Below, one piece after another: positions 10,973 to 53,400 of a stretch of 64,000 nt of DNA. Made by a program: the position numbers and the translations under genes. Source of the DNA: Athripsodes cinereus. Taxonomy: Eukaryota; Arthropoda; Insecta; Trichoptera; Leptoceridae. The stretch covers positions 20,829,982 to 20,893,981 of the forward strand of contig OX388314.1 of NCBI GenBank assembly GCA_947579605.1. The letters run 5' to 3'. How positions within the stretch are numbered: the first letter of the stretch is position 1; each line of letters starts with the position of its first letter. The notes below the pieces were generated by a model. That model worked only from the letters and a program-made list of their open reading frames with translations, was not told where the DNA came from and did not search any database.

Positions 10973-11880
10973 ACTGTTTTGATTTAGATCAAAAATTTGA
11001 AATCAATACCTACCTACTCACCAAGCAGAAAATTGGATTTGAAAATAACTTTCATGTACAAAATTAATTTAATGTTGTTTTTGTAAAATATTAAAATCTA
11101 TCTCAAGTTTTCATGATATTTAATTCTTTCTTAAATGGCGTGGTCATAAAGCACTAAGGGAAATTTTTTCTTAAATGGAGTAAATAATAAAAAGGTTTTT
11201 GTTGAAAAAAAAACTTTATTTTTCAAATACATATAATACAGGTAATATATTATTTATCAAATAAATTCACACAAATAAATCTAATGAATGTAATTTATAT
11301 AAATAAGGTATAATAGACGATGGAGAATGTGATACAGAGATACCTCCAATTCCATAAACTTATTCAGCTATTTAAGCTGATTCTGATTAACATTAAATAC
11401 TACTAGGTACATGTGCATATGTTTTAGTAAAATTACAGCTTTATCTGTGATTGACTATTTAATTTGTTATTCAATTGCACATAATTTAGTGCAAAATATT
11501 TTGTTTTTAAACTGAGCATAGAAAACTAAATTCCTTCACATATATCAACTTATACTATAGATAAATACTTCATTTTATTTCACTTTTCTCTACCTACCCC
11601 ATTTGGGATACAGAGTGAGAGTAAAGTATAGTATAAATACTTCAACATTCATTAGTCTTGCCTCGAAACCCTCATCCCGTGGTCAAAATTGAGCAATCTA
11701 AGATGCAAGGGACCAAATCCCAAACCAGCCTCCGTTGCACGAAAGTACTGTCACTGACAACCAATTCCAAATTCAATAAAAAAAATGCGTAATTGGCTAA
11801 CCCAGAGAGCGTTATCCCCTCCTTCCTTTAGTTTTCCAAGCAAAATCCTATCACCCTAAATTCCTATGTATGGATAAAAA
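10973..11880. other. AT-rich spacer
   Basis: No gene seen. At 11590-11640 there is a short LINE 3'-tail remnant (CTACCTACCCCATTTGGGAT followed by a TATAG-like tail). Other sequence is unassigned. Confidence 0.4.
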
Positions 11881-11943
11881 TTTCACCAATATAAATTATC
11901 ATCTGAACTCAATACGGAAGCTTCCGTAAGCAGCATTATATCT

Positions 11944-12288
11944 ATGCAAAGAGTTGCAACTTGGAGTAGAGACCCGAAGGAGAAGAAACTATCTAAAATA
12001 ATATTAAAGTTTAACAATCGTCATTCCAAAAATAGTTTCCTTGATGCTGCTCGTCGCAGGCGCGGATTGATGACTCATGACTTGGGAGTGAGTGGAGGTG
12101 GTCGAGTCTACATTAACCATCATTTAACCAAGGAGAATAAGGAACTTCTAAGACAAGCAAAGGAATCGGCAAGGTTGAGGGACTATAGGTATGTTTGGAT
12201 TAAGGACTGTAGAATTTACGTACGTAAAATGGAGAAAGCTCATGCAATTCTTATTCAGTCTTCCACTGACCTTAAAAAAATAATTTGA
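11944..12288 (+). pseudogene. LINE ORF1 C-terminal part (FP-C-like domain)
   Basis: 114 codons from the first ATG to TGA; the frame is open upstream to 11878, so the true protein began earlier and is truncated. The reading RVYINHHLTKENKELLRQAK, then YRYVWIKDCRIYVRK, fits the C-terminal domain shared by many insect LINE ORF1 proteins and the baculovirus FP protein (family known as Baculo_FP_C). ORF1 proteins bind LINE RNA and form the retrotransposition particle; the upstream zinc finger and coiled coil expected in full ORF1s are missing here. ORF2 starts about 410 bases downstream. Confidence 0.7.
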
Positions 12289-12700
12289 CTGCTGTCGTTG
12301 AGTTATTGTTTGTGCTTTTATCTTTATGTTGACCTGGTTTTCGTTATGGACGCTTCTTCTTGTGTGGTTTTGTGTGATGTGTTGCGATGTTTGTCTTTGT
12401 TGTGTTTGCTATTGTTCTCTGTACATTCACTTGTTGTTCTCGACTGTGTCGTCTTAGTTGTGCGATTTTTTTTGACCTCAGCTTTGGGGTATTGCAACTT
12501 TCCTGGTTTGTGTTTGAGTGGACTTGAGATACTCGTAATTGTCGACTGTAATGTGTGCTGTTCATCGAACTGTTGGACTTTGGTGTGCATTCTGTGTCTT
12601 TCTGTGACTCAGATTGAGTCATGTCTTTGTGGTCCTCTGCTTGTTGCTGATTGGCGTTGCTGTGTTTTGTCTTATATAATATATATGATGATAATAATAT

Positions 12701-15586
12701 TTGCTTTGTTCCTGGTCTTTGATGAGTAGTTTATCAATATATTATCAAAATGTGAGGGGTCTTCGGACGAAGACGAATGATTTCCTATACAATGTTTTGC
12801 TCAATGATTATGATATCATCTGTCTCACGGAGACCTGGCTCGTTGATTCGATTGCTGATGCGGAGATTATTGACGGTAGATATAACGTTTATAGGAGAGA
12901 CCGTGATTATTCTGCAACTGGACAGACCTTGGGGGGCGGTGTTTTAATTGCTGTTCGCTGTGATATCTCTGCCATTCACCAGGAAGCGTGGGGATCTAGT
13001 GGTGAGGATGTGTGGGTCACTGTAAAATGCTCTAAGCCTGATACCCACTTGAATGTATGTTGCTCATATATACCTCGAGGTTCCGACTTTCAATCAAGGC
13101 TTGAGATGTCGCTGAGTAATGGTGCTCGTCTCTTGGACGAGCATCCCAATGACCAGTTTCTCTTTGTTGGTGATTTTAATATTCCAAATATAGCCTGGAG
13201 AGCAAATGAGGGCACTAATTTTTGCAACCCAACTGAGTTTATTGATGTTTCCGCCTGTGCACTAATAGATTTTATGTCTTATTGCGGTCTGAGGCAGTAC
13301 AATTCTCACGCCAATATCAATAATAGAATTCTTGATCTTGTTATTTCTAACGTCGAGTCTTGTGTTGTCTCTGCTTGCACTGACCCTCTGACGCCTGAAG
13401 ATGTCCACCATAGGTCCTTAGTGGCGTCAATTGAGTTGGCTGATGAACTGAGAGCTCCATCCCGGACTGGGTCGGTGTATGTATTTAGTAGAGCTAACTA
13501 TGACGCAATAAAGAAAGCCTTAGCTGGTCATGATTGGGTGAGTGAGTTGAGAGAGTTGTGTATCCCGGAGGCCGTGTCTTACTTTTATTCTATCTTAAAT
13601 GGGTTAATTGAGGAGCATGTCCCTGTTAAGCGTTTGTGTACAGCAAGATATCCATTGTGGTACACTCAGTCACTGAAAAAGATAATTAGAGAAAAACTTA
13701 AATATCATAAGCGATGGAAGGCAACGGGAGATATGTCTGATTACTCTGCGTTTTCCTTGCTTAGAGCCCGCCAAAAGCAAATTGCTAAGACTTGTTACCT
13801 GGAATTCGTAGCGAATGCAGAGAAAATGATCAGGGTTGATCCCAGAAAATTTTGGTCATACGTTAAAGCGAAGAAAATGACTCCTCCGATACCGAGTACA
13901 GTCTATTATGGGGGAAGGGTGGGTTCGGACGCGGACTCTATAGCGAATCTGTTTGGGGATTATTTCCAGTCGGTGTTTGTGGATGCTGAGGTCGACTTAC
14001 CGGATGTGCATTGTGGAGCCGAATTGGATGTCGGTAATATTGAGTTTACTGCTTCTCTTGTGTATGATTGCATTCGTGGTATTGATGTGGGGGGGAGTGC
14101 TGGTCCGGATGGGATACCGCCTGAATTAGTGGTCCGCTGCGGTGAGGAGTTGTCGGTGCCATTGTCGTTGCTTTATGGAAAATCATTCAGGGCCGGAGTA
14201 TTCCCGGATGAGTGGAAAAAATCGTATATTACTCCGATACACAAATCCGGGGATAAGCATAACGCATCGAATTATAGACCCATATCCAAGTTATCTGTGA
14301 TGAGTAAACTGATGGAAAAAATTGTTATGAGTCAACTGGGACCTGCTGTGCGGTCTTTTATCATTCCTAATCAGCATGGTTTTGTGGCGGAAAGGTCTGT
14401 GGAGTCGAATTTGTTGGAATTTACGAACTTTGTATTGAATACCATGGGTCGGAGAGCGCAAGTTGACGCGGTTTACACGGACTATGCAAAGGCGTTCGAT
14501 AAGATTAATCACAGAATTTTAATACATAAGCTTAAGGCATATGGCATTCATGGCGATTTGCTTAGATGGCTCTCATCTTACGTGGATCGTCGTTCTCAGG
14601 CTGTTGCAATTTGTGGAGCTGTTTCTCGATTTGTTAATTGTACATCCGGTATACCACAGGGTTCCCATCTTGGGCCATTGCTTTTCATACTGTATATCAA
14701 CGACATAGGTTCTTGTTTCCGTAACTCGGATTTTCTCTTGTTTGCAGATGATACGAAAATTTATAGAAGAATTAACAGTTCCGAGGACTGCGAGCTTTTG
14801 CAGGCAGACTTATTACGTCTTTCGGAATATTGTAAGACAAATCAATTATACTTGAACATATCTAAGTGTTGCGCTATATCATTCACAAGGAAGCCGCACC
14901 GAATTTCGTTCGAGTATCATATTGACCGGCAGGCGATACACAGAAAGGATGAGGTTCGGGATTTGGGAGTGATAATGGATGAGAAACTGCTTTTTCGCAC
15001 TCATGTCGAGTATATAGCTGATAAGGCATACAGGATGCTCGGTTTTGTGTCGAGAGTGGGTAAACCATTTAAATCCGCATTTACTCTCCGAATCCTGTAC
15101 TATGCATTTGTCAGAAGCCAGTTGGAGTTCTGTTCTGTTATTTGGAGTCCACAGTACATTACGTATATTGAACGAATTGAGAACATACAGCGTAAGTTCA
15201 TAAAGCGTTTAAATTATCTGTCCGGGGTACATTTTGATGATTATAAAGCTGCTGTTCACTACCATCGCATCCCCACACTCGAGAACAGAAGAACCGAGAT
15301 TGACATGGTGTTTTTATTTAAGATCCTGAATGGCATGGTTGATTCTGCGAGACTAATGGGTGAAATATCATTCAACTGTCCAACGCGTGTTGTTCGTTCA
15401 CAACGTTTGTTTCGACTCCCTATAAGCTCTACAAACTATGTTCAGAATTCTTTCTTGAAGCGAGCTTGCTCTGTCTATGACTCATTTTTCCAGGGTCTTG
15501 ATGTGTTTGCCATGAGTTTGAGAGGTTTTAAATTGTCTGTGTCCGATGCGTTGAGGACCTCATTGATTCCGCTTCCACCTAATTAG
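12701..15586 (+). CDS. LINE ORF2: endonuclease-reverse transcriptase
   Basis: 961 codons without a break. The more likely start is the second Met at 12722, giving MSSLSIYYQNVRGL. N-terminal APE-type endonuclease: YYQNVRGL, LTETWL (catalytic Glu), GGGVLIAV, GDFNIP (residue about 156) and DLVIS. Central reverse transcriptase: NYRPIS, NQHGF, YTDYAKAFDKINH, SGIPQGSHLGPLLF and the catalytic FADDTKIY (about residue 681). The C-terminal region reads YRMLGF, FVRSQLEF and VIWSPQY. It nicks target DNA and copies its own RNA there. Motifs place it in the Jockey/CR1 group; I do not resolve the clade. An intact frame suggests a fairly young copy, but with truncated ORF1 it is unlikely to be autonomous. 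Confidence 0.92.
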   Translation: MLCSWSLMSSLSIYYQNVRGLRTKTNDFLYNVLLNDYDIICLTETWLVDSIADAEIIDGRYNVYRRDRDYSATGQTLGGGVLIAVRCDISAIHQEAWGSSGEDVWVTVKCSKPDTHLNVCCSYIPRGSDFQSRLEMSLSNGARLLDEHPNDQFLFVGDFNIPNIAWRANEGTNFCNPTEFIDVSACALIDFMSYCGLRQYNSHANINNRILDLVISNVESCVVSACTDPLTPEDVHHRSLVASIELADELRAPSRTGSVYVFSRANYDAIKKALAGHDWVSELRELCIPEAVSYFYSILNGLIEEHVPVKRLCTARYPLWYTQSLKKIIREKLKYHKRWKATGDMSDYSAFSLLRARQKQIAKTCYLEFVANAEKMIRVDPRKFWSYVKAKKMTPPIPSTVYYGGRVGSDADSIANLFGDYFQSVFVDAEVDLPDVHCGAELDVGNIEFTASLVYDCIRGIDVGGSAGPDGIPPELVVRCGEELSVPLSLLYGKSFRAGVFPDEWKKSYITPIHKSGDKHNASNYRPISKLSVMSKLMEKIVMSQLGPAVRSFIIPNQHGFVAERSVESNLLEFTNFVLNTMGRRAQVDAVYTDYAKAFDKINHRILIHKLKAYGIHGDLLRWLSSYVDRRSQAVAICGAVSRFVNCTSGIPQGSHLGPLLFILYINDIGSCFRNSDFLLFADDTKIYRRINSSEDCELLQADLLRLSEYCKTNQLYLNISKCCAISFTRKPHRISFEYHIDRQAIHRKDEVRDLGVIMDEKLLFRTHVEYIADKAYRMLGFVSRVGKPFKSAFTLRILYYAFVRSQLEFCSVIWSPQYITYIERIENIQRKFIKRLNYLSGVHFDDYKAAVHYHRIPTLENRRTEIDMVFLFKILNGMVDSARLMGEISFNCPTRVVRSQRLFRLPISSTNYVQNSFLKRACSVYDSFFQGLDVFAMSLRGFKLSVSDALRTSLIPLPPN

Positions 15587-16260
15587 AGTTGATGGTGTTA
15601 AATTTGTTTGAGGGATGACGGTGACCTGCTGTATGGTCTTTTGTTTGTCCTTTTGTTTGTAAATTTCCGATTTCTATTTTCACATTATTTTTTTAATTTT
15701 TTTTTTATTGCTATTTTGTTCGTTGTGTTTCGATTGCCCTTAATGTCGTGTATTGTTTAAATCAATCCTTTTTATGTTTAGTATTTGTTCTATGTGGTAT
15801 TGCATGTTTTGTTTTATAGGTGGTAATTATTTCTTGCATGTGTTGGATAATTATTATTCCTATTTGCTTATGACAAATTTTAATATTGAATTTTAAATGA
15901 TGTTAAATTTTGAATTTTAAATTTTGAGAGATTTTATATGATATTTTTATATTTTTAATTTTATTTTTCATGACTCATTGTATTGTTTTTATTGCTTATT
16001 GTTTTATTGTTTAATCCTACGATTATTGCTTTGTGAGCATTATTCTATTGATTTTTTTTTTACATAATTTACTCTATTCTATTGTAATTGTTGTTTGTTG
16101 ATTTATCTGTTGTGTTTAGTTATGTATGTTTGTAGAGCACATGACGGTAATATAGGGATCTTCACTGGTTTGCTTATTGCTAAATATGTTATAGACCATT
16201 GTATTTTTTGTATCAACTGTATGTATCCTGTAAAATTGAAATAAATAAATAAATAAAAAA
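15587..16260 (+). other. LINE 3' UTR and (AAATA)n tail
   Basis: T-rich 3' untranslated region following ORF2, ending GTAAAATTGAAATAAATAAA and further AAATA units. No ORF. Confidence 0.75.
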
Positions 16261-16526
16261 ATGATTTTTAATTTGTTTACATAGATCAATATAATTTCAT
16301 ATTTTTTTTATGTATCTTCTTTACAATTTTCTGTTCATTAAGATTTCGACAGTCGGAAGACCATCTTTCAAAAAATACCACTTTGATGACAAGGATAATA
16401 TCAATGTATATTACAAATGGTACAATATTTAATCATTCTATAAACGATTGATTGAAGTTTATGAAACTTGCATATTCTTTGTGTTTCAAAAAATTGAAAA
16501 GGTAGATGCACATTGGTTGTATAGAT

Positions 16527-47209
<30,683 letters not shown>

Positions 47210-47328
47210 CTGAAAAAGAAACATATTCATGAATGAATGGTACGGTAAACTGACACTAAAACCTTAAATTTCTAAGTCAGAAGTCTGTTGTTAGAATCAA
47301 ATTTATTTGGAAGTGATAAAGTGATCAG

Positions 47329-47542
47329 CAGGGTTACTCTTGACAAAATCTAAGCACGATCTTAATCTAGTCTTTATCTTGATCATACGACGCACGAAGA
47401 GACTATGGTCAAAAACACCGCGCTACCGCTACCGCGCGATCGGTAGCGTGTATTTTTGGCCAATAGTCACTTCGCGTGCGTCGTATGATCAAGATCAAGA
47501 CTAGATTAAGATCGTATTTAGATTGTGTCAAGAGTAGCCCTG
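47329..47542. mobile_element. Foldback hAT-like MITE, 214 bp
   Basis: Ends CAGGGTTACTCTTGACA and complement TGTCAAGAGTAGCCCTG; arms of about 90 bp pair through CTTAATCTAGTCTTTATCTT and GATCATACGACGCACGAAG. The inner part is GC-rich (CGCTACCGCTACCGCGCGAT). Flanks GTGATCAG and CAGAGCAG agree at 5 of 8 positions, a possible decayed 8-bp duplication. It lies 119 bp upstream of a DHX38 exon acceptor. Confidence 0.8.
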
Positions 47543-47909
47543 CAGAGCAGTAATAAAATGTATAGGGAGCGGCACTATAGTGTTATCCCTGTCACCACTG
47601 ATACATTTTATTTATTATTGGACAACATATTCGTTTCGTGCCAAAGCACCTCAAGGACACTGTACAATTAATCAATTCTAGAACATTACATTCACGTCAT
47701 AATGAAAATAAATAAATATATCAAATGAGAATCTTGGATACATAAAGGTATGTATGTATTCAGCAAAAACAAAGAAAGGTCAAAAAATTTAATAGAGTGA
47801 TTTTTCAAATAATCAGGGATTTAATGTAAAAGGATTTCAAATATTAATGAAATAAATTATTTATATAATATGAGATATATATTATTTCAATAATATGAGA
47901 TCACTTTTT

Positions 47910-48128
47910 TGCAATATGGACCCTCAGAGTTGCTCCAATAAACCGTCTGGAGGCTTTTGAAATGTGGCTGTTACGGATACCGTGAACCGAAATGGTTATC
48001 AATTGTGAGAGATTACAAGAGTTACAACCTTATTACATCGAGAAAGAATTGCTGTCAGTAATTAAACAGGTAAAGTCAGATTATTTGGGACATATTTTGC
48101 GTGATGACAAAATATAATCTGTTGAATT
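47910..48128 (+). pseudogene. LINE ORF2 fragment, left half, split by gypsy element
   Basis: Plus-strand frame with INRLEAFEMWLLRIP, stop, ERLQELQPYYIEKELLSVIK and SDYLGHILRDDKI. The right half resumes after the LTR element at 55266 with LILKGKIVG. RTE-like C-terminal region; several stops, so it was probably old when the LTR element inserted. Confidence 0.75.
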
Positions 48129-48554
48129 TGTGGAGGTGTGATGCCTCCGTAGTAGATCTTGTGACTCCTACATGTAGCAATGTATGGAAAGTTCCATAGT
48201 ATTGTTGCATGTAGGAAGAATGAGTGAGGAGAGTTGGTTTTGCCAACCAGCTAGTCATTCTCGTTTGGTCGCTCACTCGCGGTGGTTTACTATTTTCGTT
48301 GTGTTCTTGTACTCACGCGTTCTAATATTTTATTCAACCAATTAATATACTCATTGAATTTGTAATAGTATAGAACTAAAATTGGAGCATTAAATCGTAT
48401 TGTGAAACATCAAACTGGTGGAAAAGCTTTTAATTGTAGCCTACTCATTTTCAGGTGAGAGAAATCTAGTGATTAACTTCCTTCTTAGAACTTGTCTTAC
48501 ACAAGTTCACCATATCCTCGCAGTAGGATATAGGTAACACATAAAATCGTTTCA
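48129..48554 (+). repeat. 5' LTR
   Basis: 426 bp, starts TGTGGAGGTGTGATGCCTCC and ends CATAAAATCGTTTCA. Includes GGATATAGG. Identical, as far as I can read, to the 3' copy. Confidence 0.95.
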
Positions 48555-48555
48555 G

Positions 48556-48573
48556 TGGTGACCCCTTTTCGTG
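48556..48573 (+). other. Primer-binding site, tRNA-Trp-like
   Basis: TGGTGACCCC begins two bases after the LTR; these ten bases complement the 3' end of tRNA-Trp (GGGGTCACCA) as I remember it. The following bases TTTTCGTG diverge before a CGTG match. Confidence 0.7.
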
Positions 48574-49560
48574 TTAAATAAAAAGAAAAAACGCGCAATA
48601 CAAAAAAAAATAACTAAAGATTCAGGCTACAGAACGATCGACGACATTTTTTTGAGGTTAACAATACCTTTCCTTTTTTTTCATATCGAAATAAAAATCT
48701 TTTCATCGGTTCTATTTTTCATACCAGTAATAACAATTTTCTACCAGCTTATTGTTCCTAACAGATCATATAACAAAATTTGTGTTCAGAACGTCGCGCG
48801 ATTAACATAACCAAAGTAAAGTCGCGATTTTCGAATTTCTTCACAGATAGAACAAAATAAATCTATTAAGCCAAGATTATCGTAAGGATGGTGTATCATA
48901 AAACATCTGGCGATACAAGGTAAAAGTTCTCATTGTTGAGTAAATTGTCGTGTAATTTACCGACGGAAAGATAATAGCCAAGATTTTTACCACAGAATAT
49001 AATATTCTAGTTAACATTTAGCGCCTCCGGCGAAGGAAAAAAAAAGGTCGCGAAATAAAACGTAGAAAGCAGTTTTTTCCCACACCTAGTACATATTATT
49101 ATCACCAAGCAACCAGAGCGCAGCGACCATTCGAGAGTCCGGTCTTGGAATGGTGTTTCAGTTCAATAAAATATAGAGTCAATAGTTTTTTATTACAAAG
49201 AATTGCATTTTTTTTTGTTTCTTATTTGTTTTTAATTTGGAAAGAATCCCGAACTGAACTCACCATTGCCGAGGTAAGGTGCCAACGTTTTTACAACTAG
49301 TGTCAAACCGTATATTTTAAGGTTATAGTATCGAAGTGTCACATTCGACTCGCTCTGTGAACAGTGAAAACAAGGTACGTGATCCTATTTAACGTTTTGT
49401 ATTATTCGTTGCTCATAAATTACTACTAAAATATAAACTTTTGATTAATATCCATATACCACGTATCTTGTGACATATAGACGCGAGCCGAAAGTGTACC
49501 TTCCTTGTAAATTATAATTGAAACTTATTGTTATTGCATACACTGTAAGATTAATACAAA
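48574..49560 (+). other. Retrotransposon leader
   Basis: About 1 kb untranslated leader between PBS and gag ATG; presumably contains packaging signals. No long ORF. Confidence 0.7.
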
Positions 49561-50430
49561 ATGCCTAAAGAAGATAACTTGTACATGGAAGACACTTCTG
49601 CAGAAGGTTCTATACCAGAAGAAACACAACCAGAGACGGAGTTATACAAGGTATCTGTCAAACCAACACCGTTCTGGAGAGATAGGTGCAAGCTTTGGAT
49701 ATTTCACTTAGAATCGCAGTTTAAATTAGCTCGTATTAAGGACGACGAAACAAAATACTACATAGTAGTAAGCCAACTTGACAGAGAAGCCTTAGATGCA
49801 GTATCTGACATCGTTACAGACCCTCCGAGCAAAGATAAATATAGTGTGCTAAAAGAAACATTAATCAAACGTTTCACTGAATCGGAACATGCCAGATTAA
49901 CTAAACTATTGTCTAATTTACAGCTTGGTGACAGAAGTCCTACAACACTGCTGAGACAAATGACAGAGCTAGCTGGTCATAAGCTAGCTGATTCAGACAT
50001 ATTAAAAACTTTGTGGTTACAGCAACTTCCAGGCAATGTGCAGGCAGTATTAACAGGTTGCGACAACACCTCAGTGCAAAAAATGGCAGAGACGGCGGAC
50101 AAGATAATGGAAGTCTACCAACCGCAAACGGTGATGGCAGTCGACACACGCCAATCAAGACACCAACATGAATCGAAAGACAGCTTGGAAAACATGATCA
50201 CGAAGCTAGTGGAGAAAGTCGAAAAATTAGAGACAGAGGTAAGACATTTCCGTTCACGTTCTCGTTCCAGATCAAACAACAGACCTTTCAGAGGTAGAAA
50301 CAACAGCCAAAGACGACAAAACACTGAAGTAAATGCAGACGGACTGTGCTATTGGCATCAGAGGTTCGGCGACAAGGCATATAAATGCAGGGAGACATGC
50401 GTGAAATACAACAAAACCCAGGAAAACTAA
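49561..50430 (+). CDS. gag: Retrotransposon Gag
   Basis: 289 codons. Capsid-type helical region with KPTPFWRDRCKLWIFHLESQ, then ALDAVSDIV, LKETLIKRF and LLRQMTEL, then a basic Ser/Arg/Asn region (RSRSRSRSNNRPFRGRN) and a zinc knuckle CYWHQRFGDKAYKCRETC, spaced C-x2-H-x9-C-x3-C, i.e. CHCC rather than CCHC. It forms the particle and binds element RNA. It overlaps pol by 46 nt in the -1 frame, so Gag-Pol is probably made by frameshifting; GGAAAAC just before the gag stop is a possible slip site (inferred). Confidence 0.92.
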   Translation: MPKEDNLYMEDTSAEGSIPEETQPETELYKVSVKPTPFWRDRCKLWIFHLESQFKLARIKDDETKYYIVVSQLDREALDAVSDIVTDPPSKDKYSVLKETLIKRFTESEHARLTKLLSNLQLGDRSPTTLLRQMTELAGHKLADSDILKTLWLQQLPGNVQAVLTGCDNTSVQKMAETADKIMEVYQPQTVMAVDTRQSRHQHESKDSLENMITKLVEKVEKLETEVRHFRSRSRSRSNNRPFRGRNNSQRRQNTEVNADGLCYWHQRFGDKAYKCRETCVKYNKTQEN

Positions 50431-53400
50431 ATGCCCTCCATTGTGACGCAGCGGCGATGGAGAGATCTACAGGTACAAGGCTGCATGTCTACGACAAGGT
50501 AAATCACTTAAATTATTTGATTGACTCCGGAGCAGAAGTATCAGTTATACCAGTTAATAGAAAGTTTGTAAATACAAAAAGCAAAGATCCAACAACATGT
50601 TTATATGGCGCTAATGGCTCAATTATCAATACATTTGGTACCAAAACAATAAATGTCTCATTAAACTTAAGAAGGAATTTTCCTTGGACATTCATTATAG
50701 CGGAAGTAGAGAAACCAATCTTGGGTGCCGACTTCCTAAAACGGTATGCTCTTGTTGTAGATTTACACAATAAACAATTAATTGATACTATTACTGGCTT
50801 AAGTAGCACAGGCAGAGCTTATAAAATCGGATCAATGTCCATTAGCACAATAGATTCAAATAATGAATATCTTTCATTATTAGAGAAGTATAAAGAAATC
50901 ACTCAACCCATGAAAAGTACTGATCCAATTAAACATAATGTCACTCATCATATTGTCACCTATGGTCCACCTATTAAGAGTAAACCTAGGAGATTAAGTC
51001 CAGAACAGTATGAGGCAGCGCGAAAAGAATTTCAACTTATGTGTGAGCAGGGCATTTGCAGGCCATCAAAAAGTCCTTGGGCGTCCCCACTTCATATGGT
51101 ACGGAAAGCCGATGGCTCATGGCGTCCCTGTGGTGATTACAGACGTCTAAATGCAGTCACCAAACAAGACGCATACCCTATACCACAATTATCCGATTTC
51201 AGTCATCATTTGGCTAACTCACGGATCTTCTCCACAATAGACCTAGTTCGGGCTTACAATCAAATACCCGTAGAGCCCGGCGACGTTGAAAAAACGGCGA
51301 TCATTTGCCCTCTAGGACTCTTTGAGTTCACAAAGCTTAGTTTTGGCTTATGTGGAGCCGCACAGAGCTTTCAAAGGATCATTAATGAGATCCTAGGAGA
51401 CCTCCCGTTCACCTTTGCTTACATTGACGACATATTAGTAGCGTCAAGAGACGTTGAGGAACATAAAAATCATCTTATAATACTTTTTGAAAAATTACAG
51501 GAGTATGGTCTGAAACTCAACATGAAGAAGTGCGTCTTTGGGAAACCAGAAGTCAAGTTCCTGGGTTACATGGTGAACAAGGATGGCATCAGACCAATAC
51601 CGGAGAAGGTAGAAACCATAAGAGATTTTCCACTCCCTAGAACAGTCAAAGAGTTACGACGTTACCTAGGTATGTTAAACTTTTATCGAAAATTTTTACC
51701 TAAAGCAGCTGAGATCCAAAAACCATTATTTGAAATCACTGCTTGTCCAAAGAAGGATGACAAGAAACTTATACAGTGGACAGAAGCTTCCACAGCTGCA
51801 TTTGAAGCAAGCAAAGAACAATTGGCTAAAACTACATTACTCACCCACCACCATAAGAACGGAAAACTTATCCTTAGAGTGGATGCGAGTGATACCGCCA
51901 TAGGGGGAGTTTTACAACAGATAGTCGAAGAGGATTCCCCAGACGAGTTACCCCTAGCTTTTTTCTCAAGAAAATTATCAAAAACCCAACTTAACTATAG
52001 TACATATGATAGAGAACTTACTGCTATTCATGACAGTTTAAAATATTTCAGGGAGTATATAGAAGGAAGGCCCTTAACTATCTATACTGATCATAAGCCT
52101 ATTACATTCGCTTTCACCAAGAAGGCAGACACTGCTTCACCTAGACAGAGACGTCAATTAGATTTTATTTCTCAATTCACTACGAATATAATACATACGA
52201 AGGGAGAGGATAATGTCGTAGCTGATACACTATCAAGAATCGAGGTAATATACGATAGAATGAATATAGATTTTAAAGATATAGCAGAAACACAGAAAAC
52301 AGATGAAGAACTTCATTCATTCAAAAAGAATTCCGGATTGAAACTTTTACAAGCGCCTCATGGCGATGAAGGTGTGTTAATATGGTGCGACCATTCCACA
52401 GGCGTTTGGCGTCCATACATACCGAGTACATGGAGAGAGAAAGTTATACGATCTATCCATGAAATTAGTCATCCAGGAAGCAAAGCTAGCTACAGAATGT
52501 TGAAACAACGCTATGTGTGGCCAGGGATGGAGAAGGATGTCAAGAAGTACGTCCAAAACTGTATATTGTGTCAAAAGACCAAGGTCCACAAGCATACTAA
52601 GTGCCCAGTACAATCTATTCCTATTCCATCAAGCAGGTTTGAACATGTCCACTTGGATATAGTCGGACCCATGGCAGAGAGCCAAGGATATAGGTATATA
52701 CTAACCATGATTGATCGTTTCTCTCGTTGGACAGAATATGCTCCGATGAGAGACATAACGGCCGAAACAGTCATTAGAGCCTTTATGAGACACTGGATAG
52801 CCAGGTTTGGCACACCAGTTCAAGTAACAACCGACAGAGGAAGACAATTTGTCTCACAATTATTCAGCAAATTTACAAAAAACATGGGTATTGAACACAT
52901 TAAGACTTCGAGTTATCACCCTCAAGGAAACGGGTTAATAGAAAGGCATCATAGAGTAATGAAAGCAGCTCTCAAAGCAGTCGATACTATCAACTGGAGT
53001 GACGCTTTACCCTACGTAAGTTTAGGATTAAGAGCAAGTTACAGGGAAGAATTGAAGGCATCACCTGCAGAATTAGTTTACGGAACTACGCTGCGGTTAC
53101 CAGGAGGATTCTTCCAAGACAACAAATTAGAAGACCCAGAAGAGCTATTACGACAAATGCACACTGCCATGAAAAAGTTGAGACCTGTACCCACAAAGGT
53201 AAAAACAGACCAGAATGTATTTATACACAAAGATCTAAATGACTGCACACATGTTTTCATAAGGACGGATAAACACAAGAAACCTTTAGATACTCCTTAT
53301 GAAGGTCCGTTCAAGGTCATCAGAAGAGGCACACACGGTTTCACAATTAGTATTAAAGGAGAAGAACAAGTAATCCATTTAAGTAGGTTGAAACCTGCAT

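Larger units (their letters stand above)
11880..16260 (+). mobile_element. 5'-truncated Jockey-group LINE with intact ORF2
   Basis: Non-LTR retrotransposon from about 11880 to an (AAATA)n tail at 16238-16260. It holds the 3' part of ORF1, an inter-ORF spacer, a full ORF2 and a long T-rich 3' UTR. The exact 5' junction was not found; ORF1 is cut at its N terminus, the typical result of incomplete reverse transcription. It lies between Rab10 and DHX38, in the opposite orientation to both. Confidence 0.88.

Noticed and set aside
12298..12729. 143-codon Cys/Leu/Val-rich ORF between LINE ORF1 and ORF2
   Set aside because: Reads like the T-rich inter-ORF spacer of the element; no family pattern, and ORF2 overlaps its end. 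I leave it as spacer.
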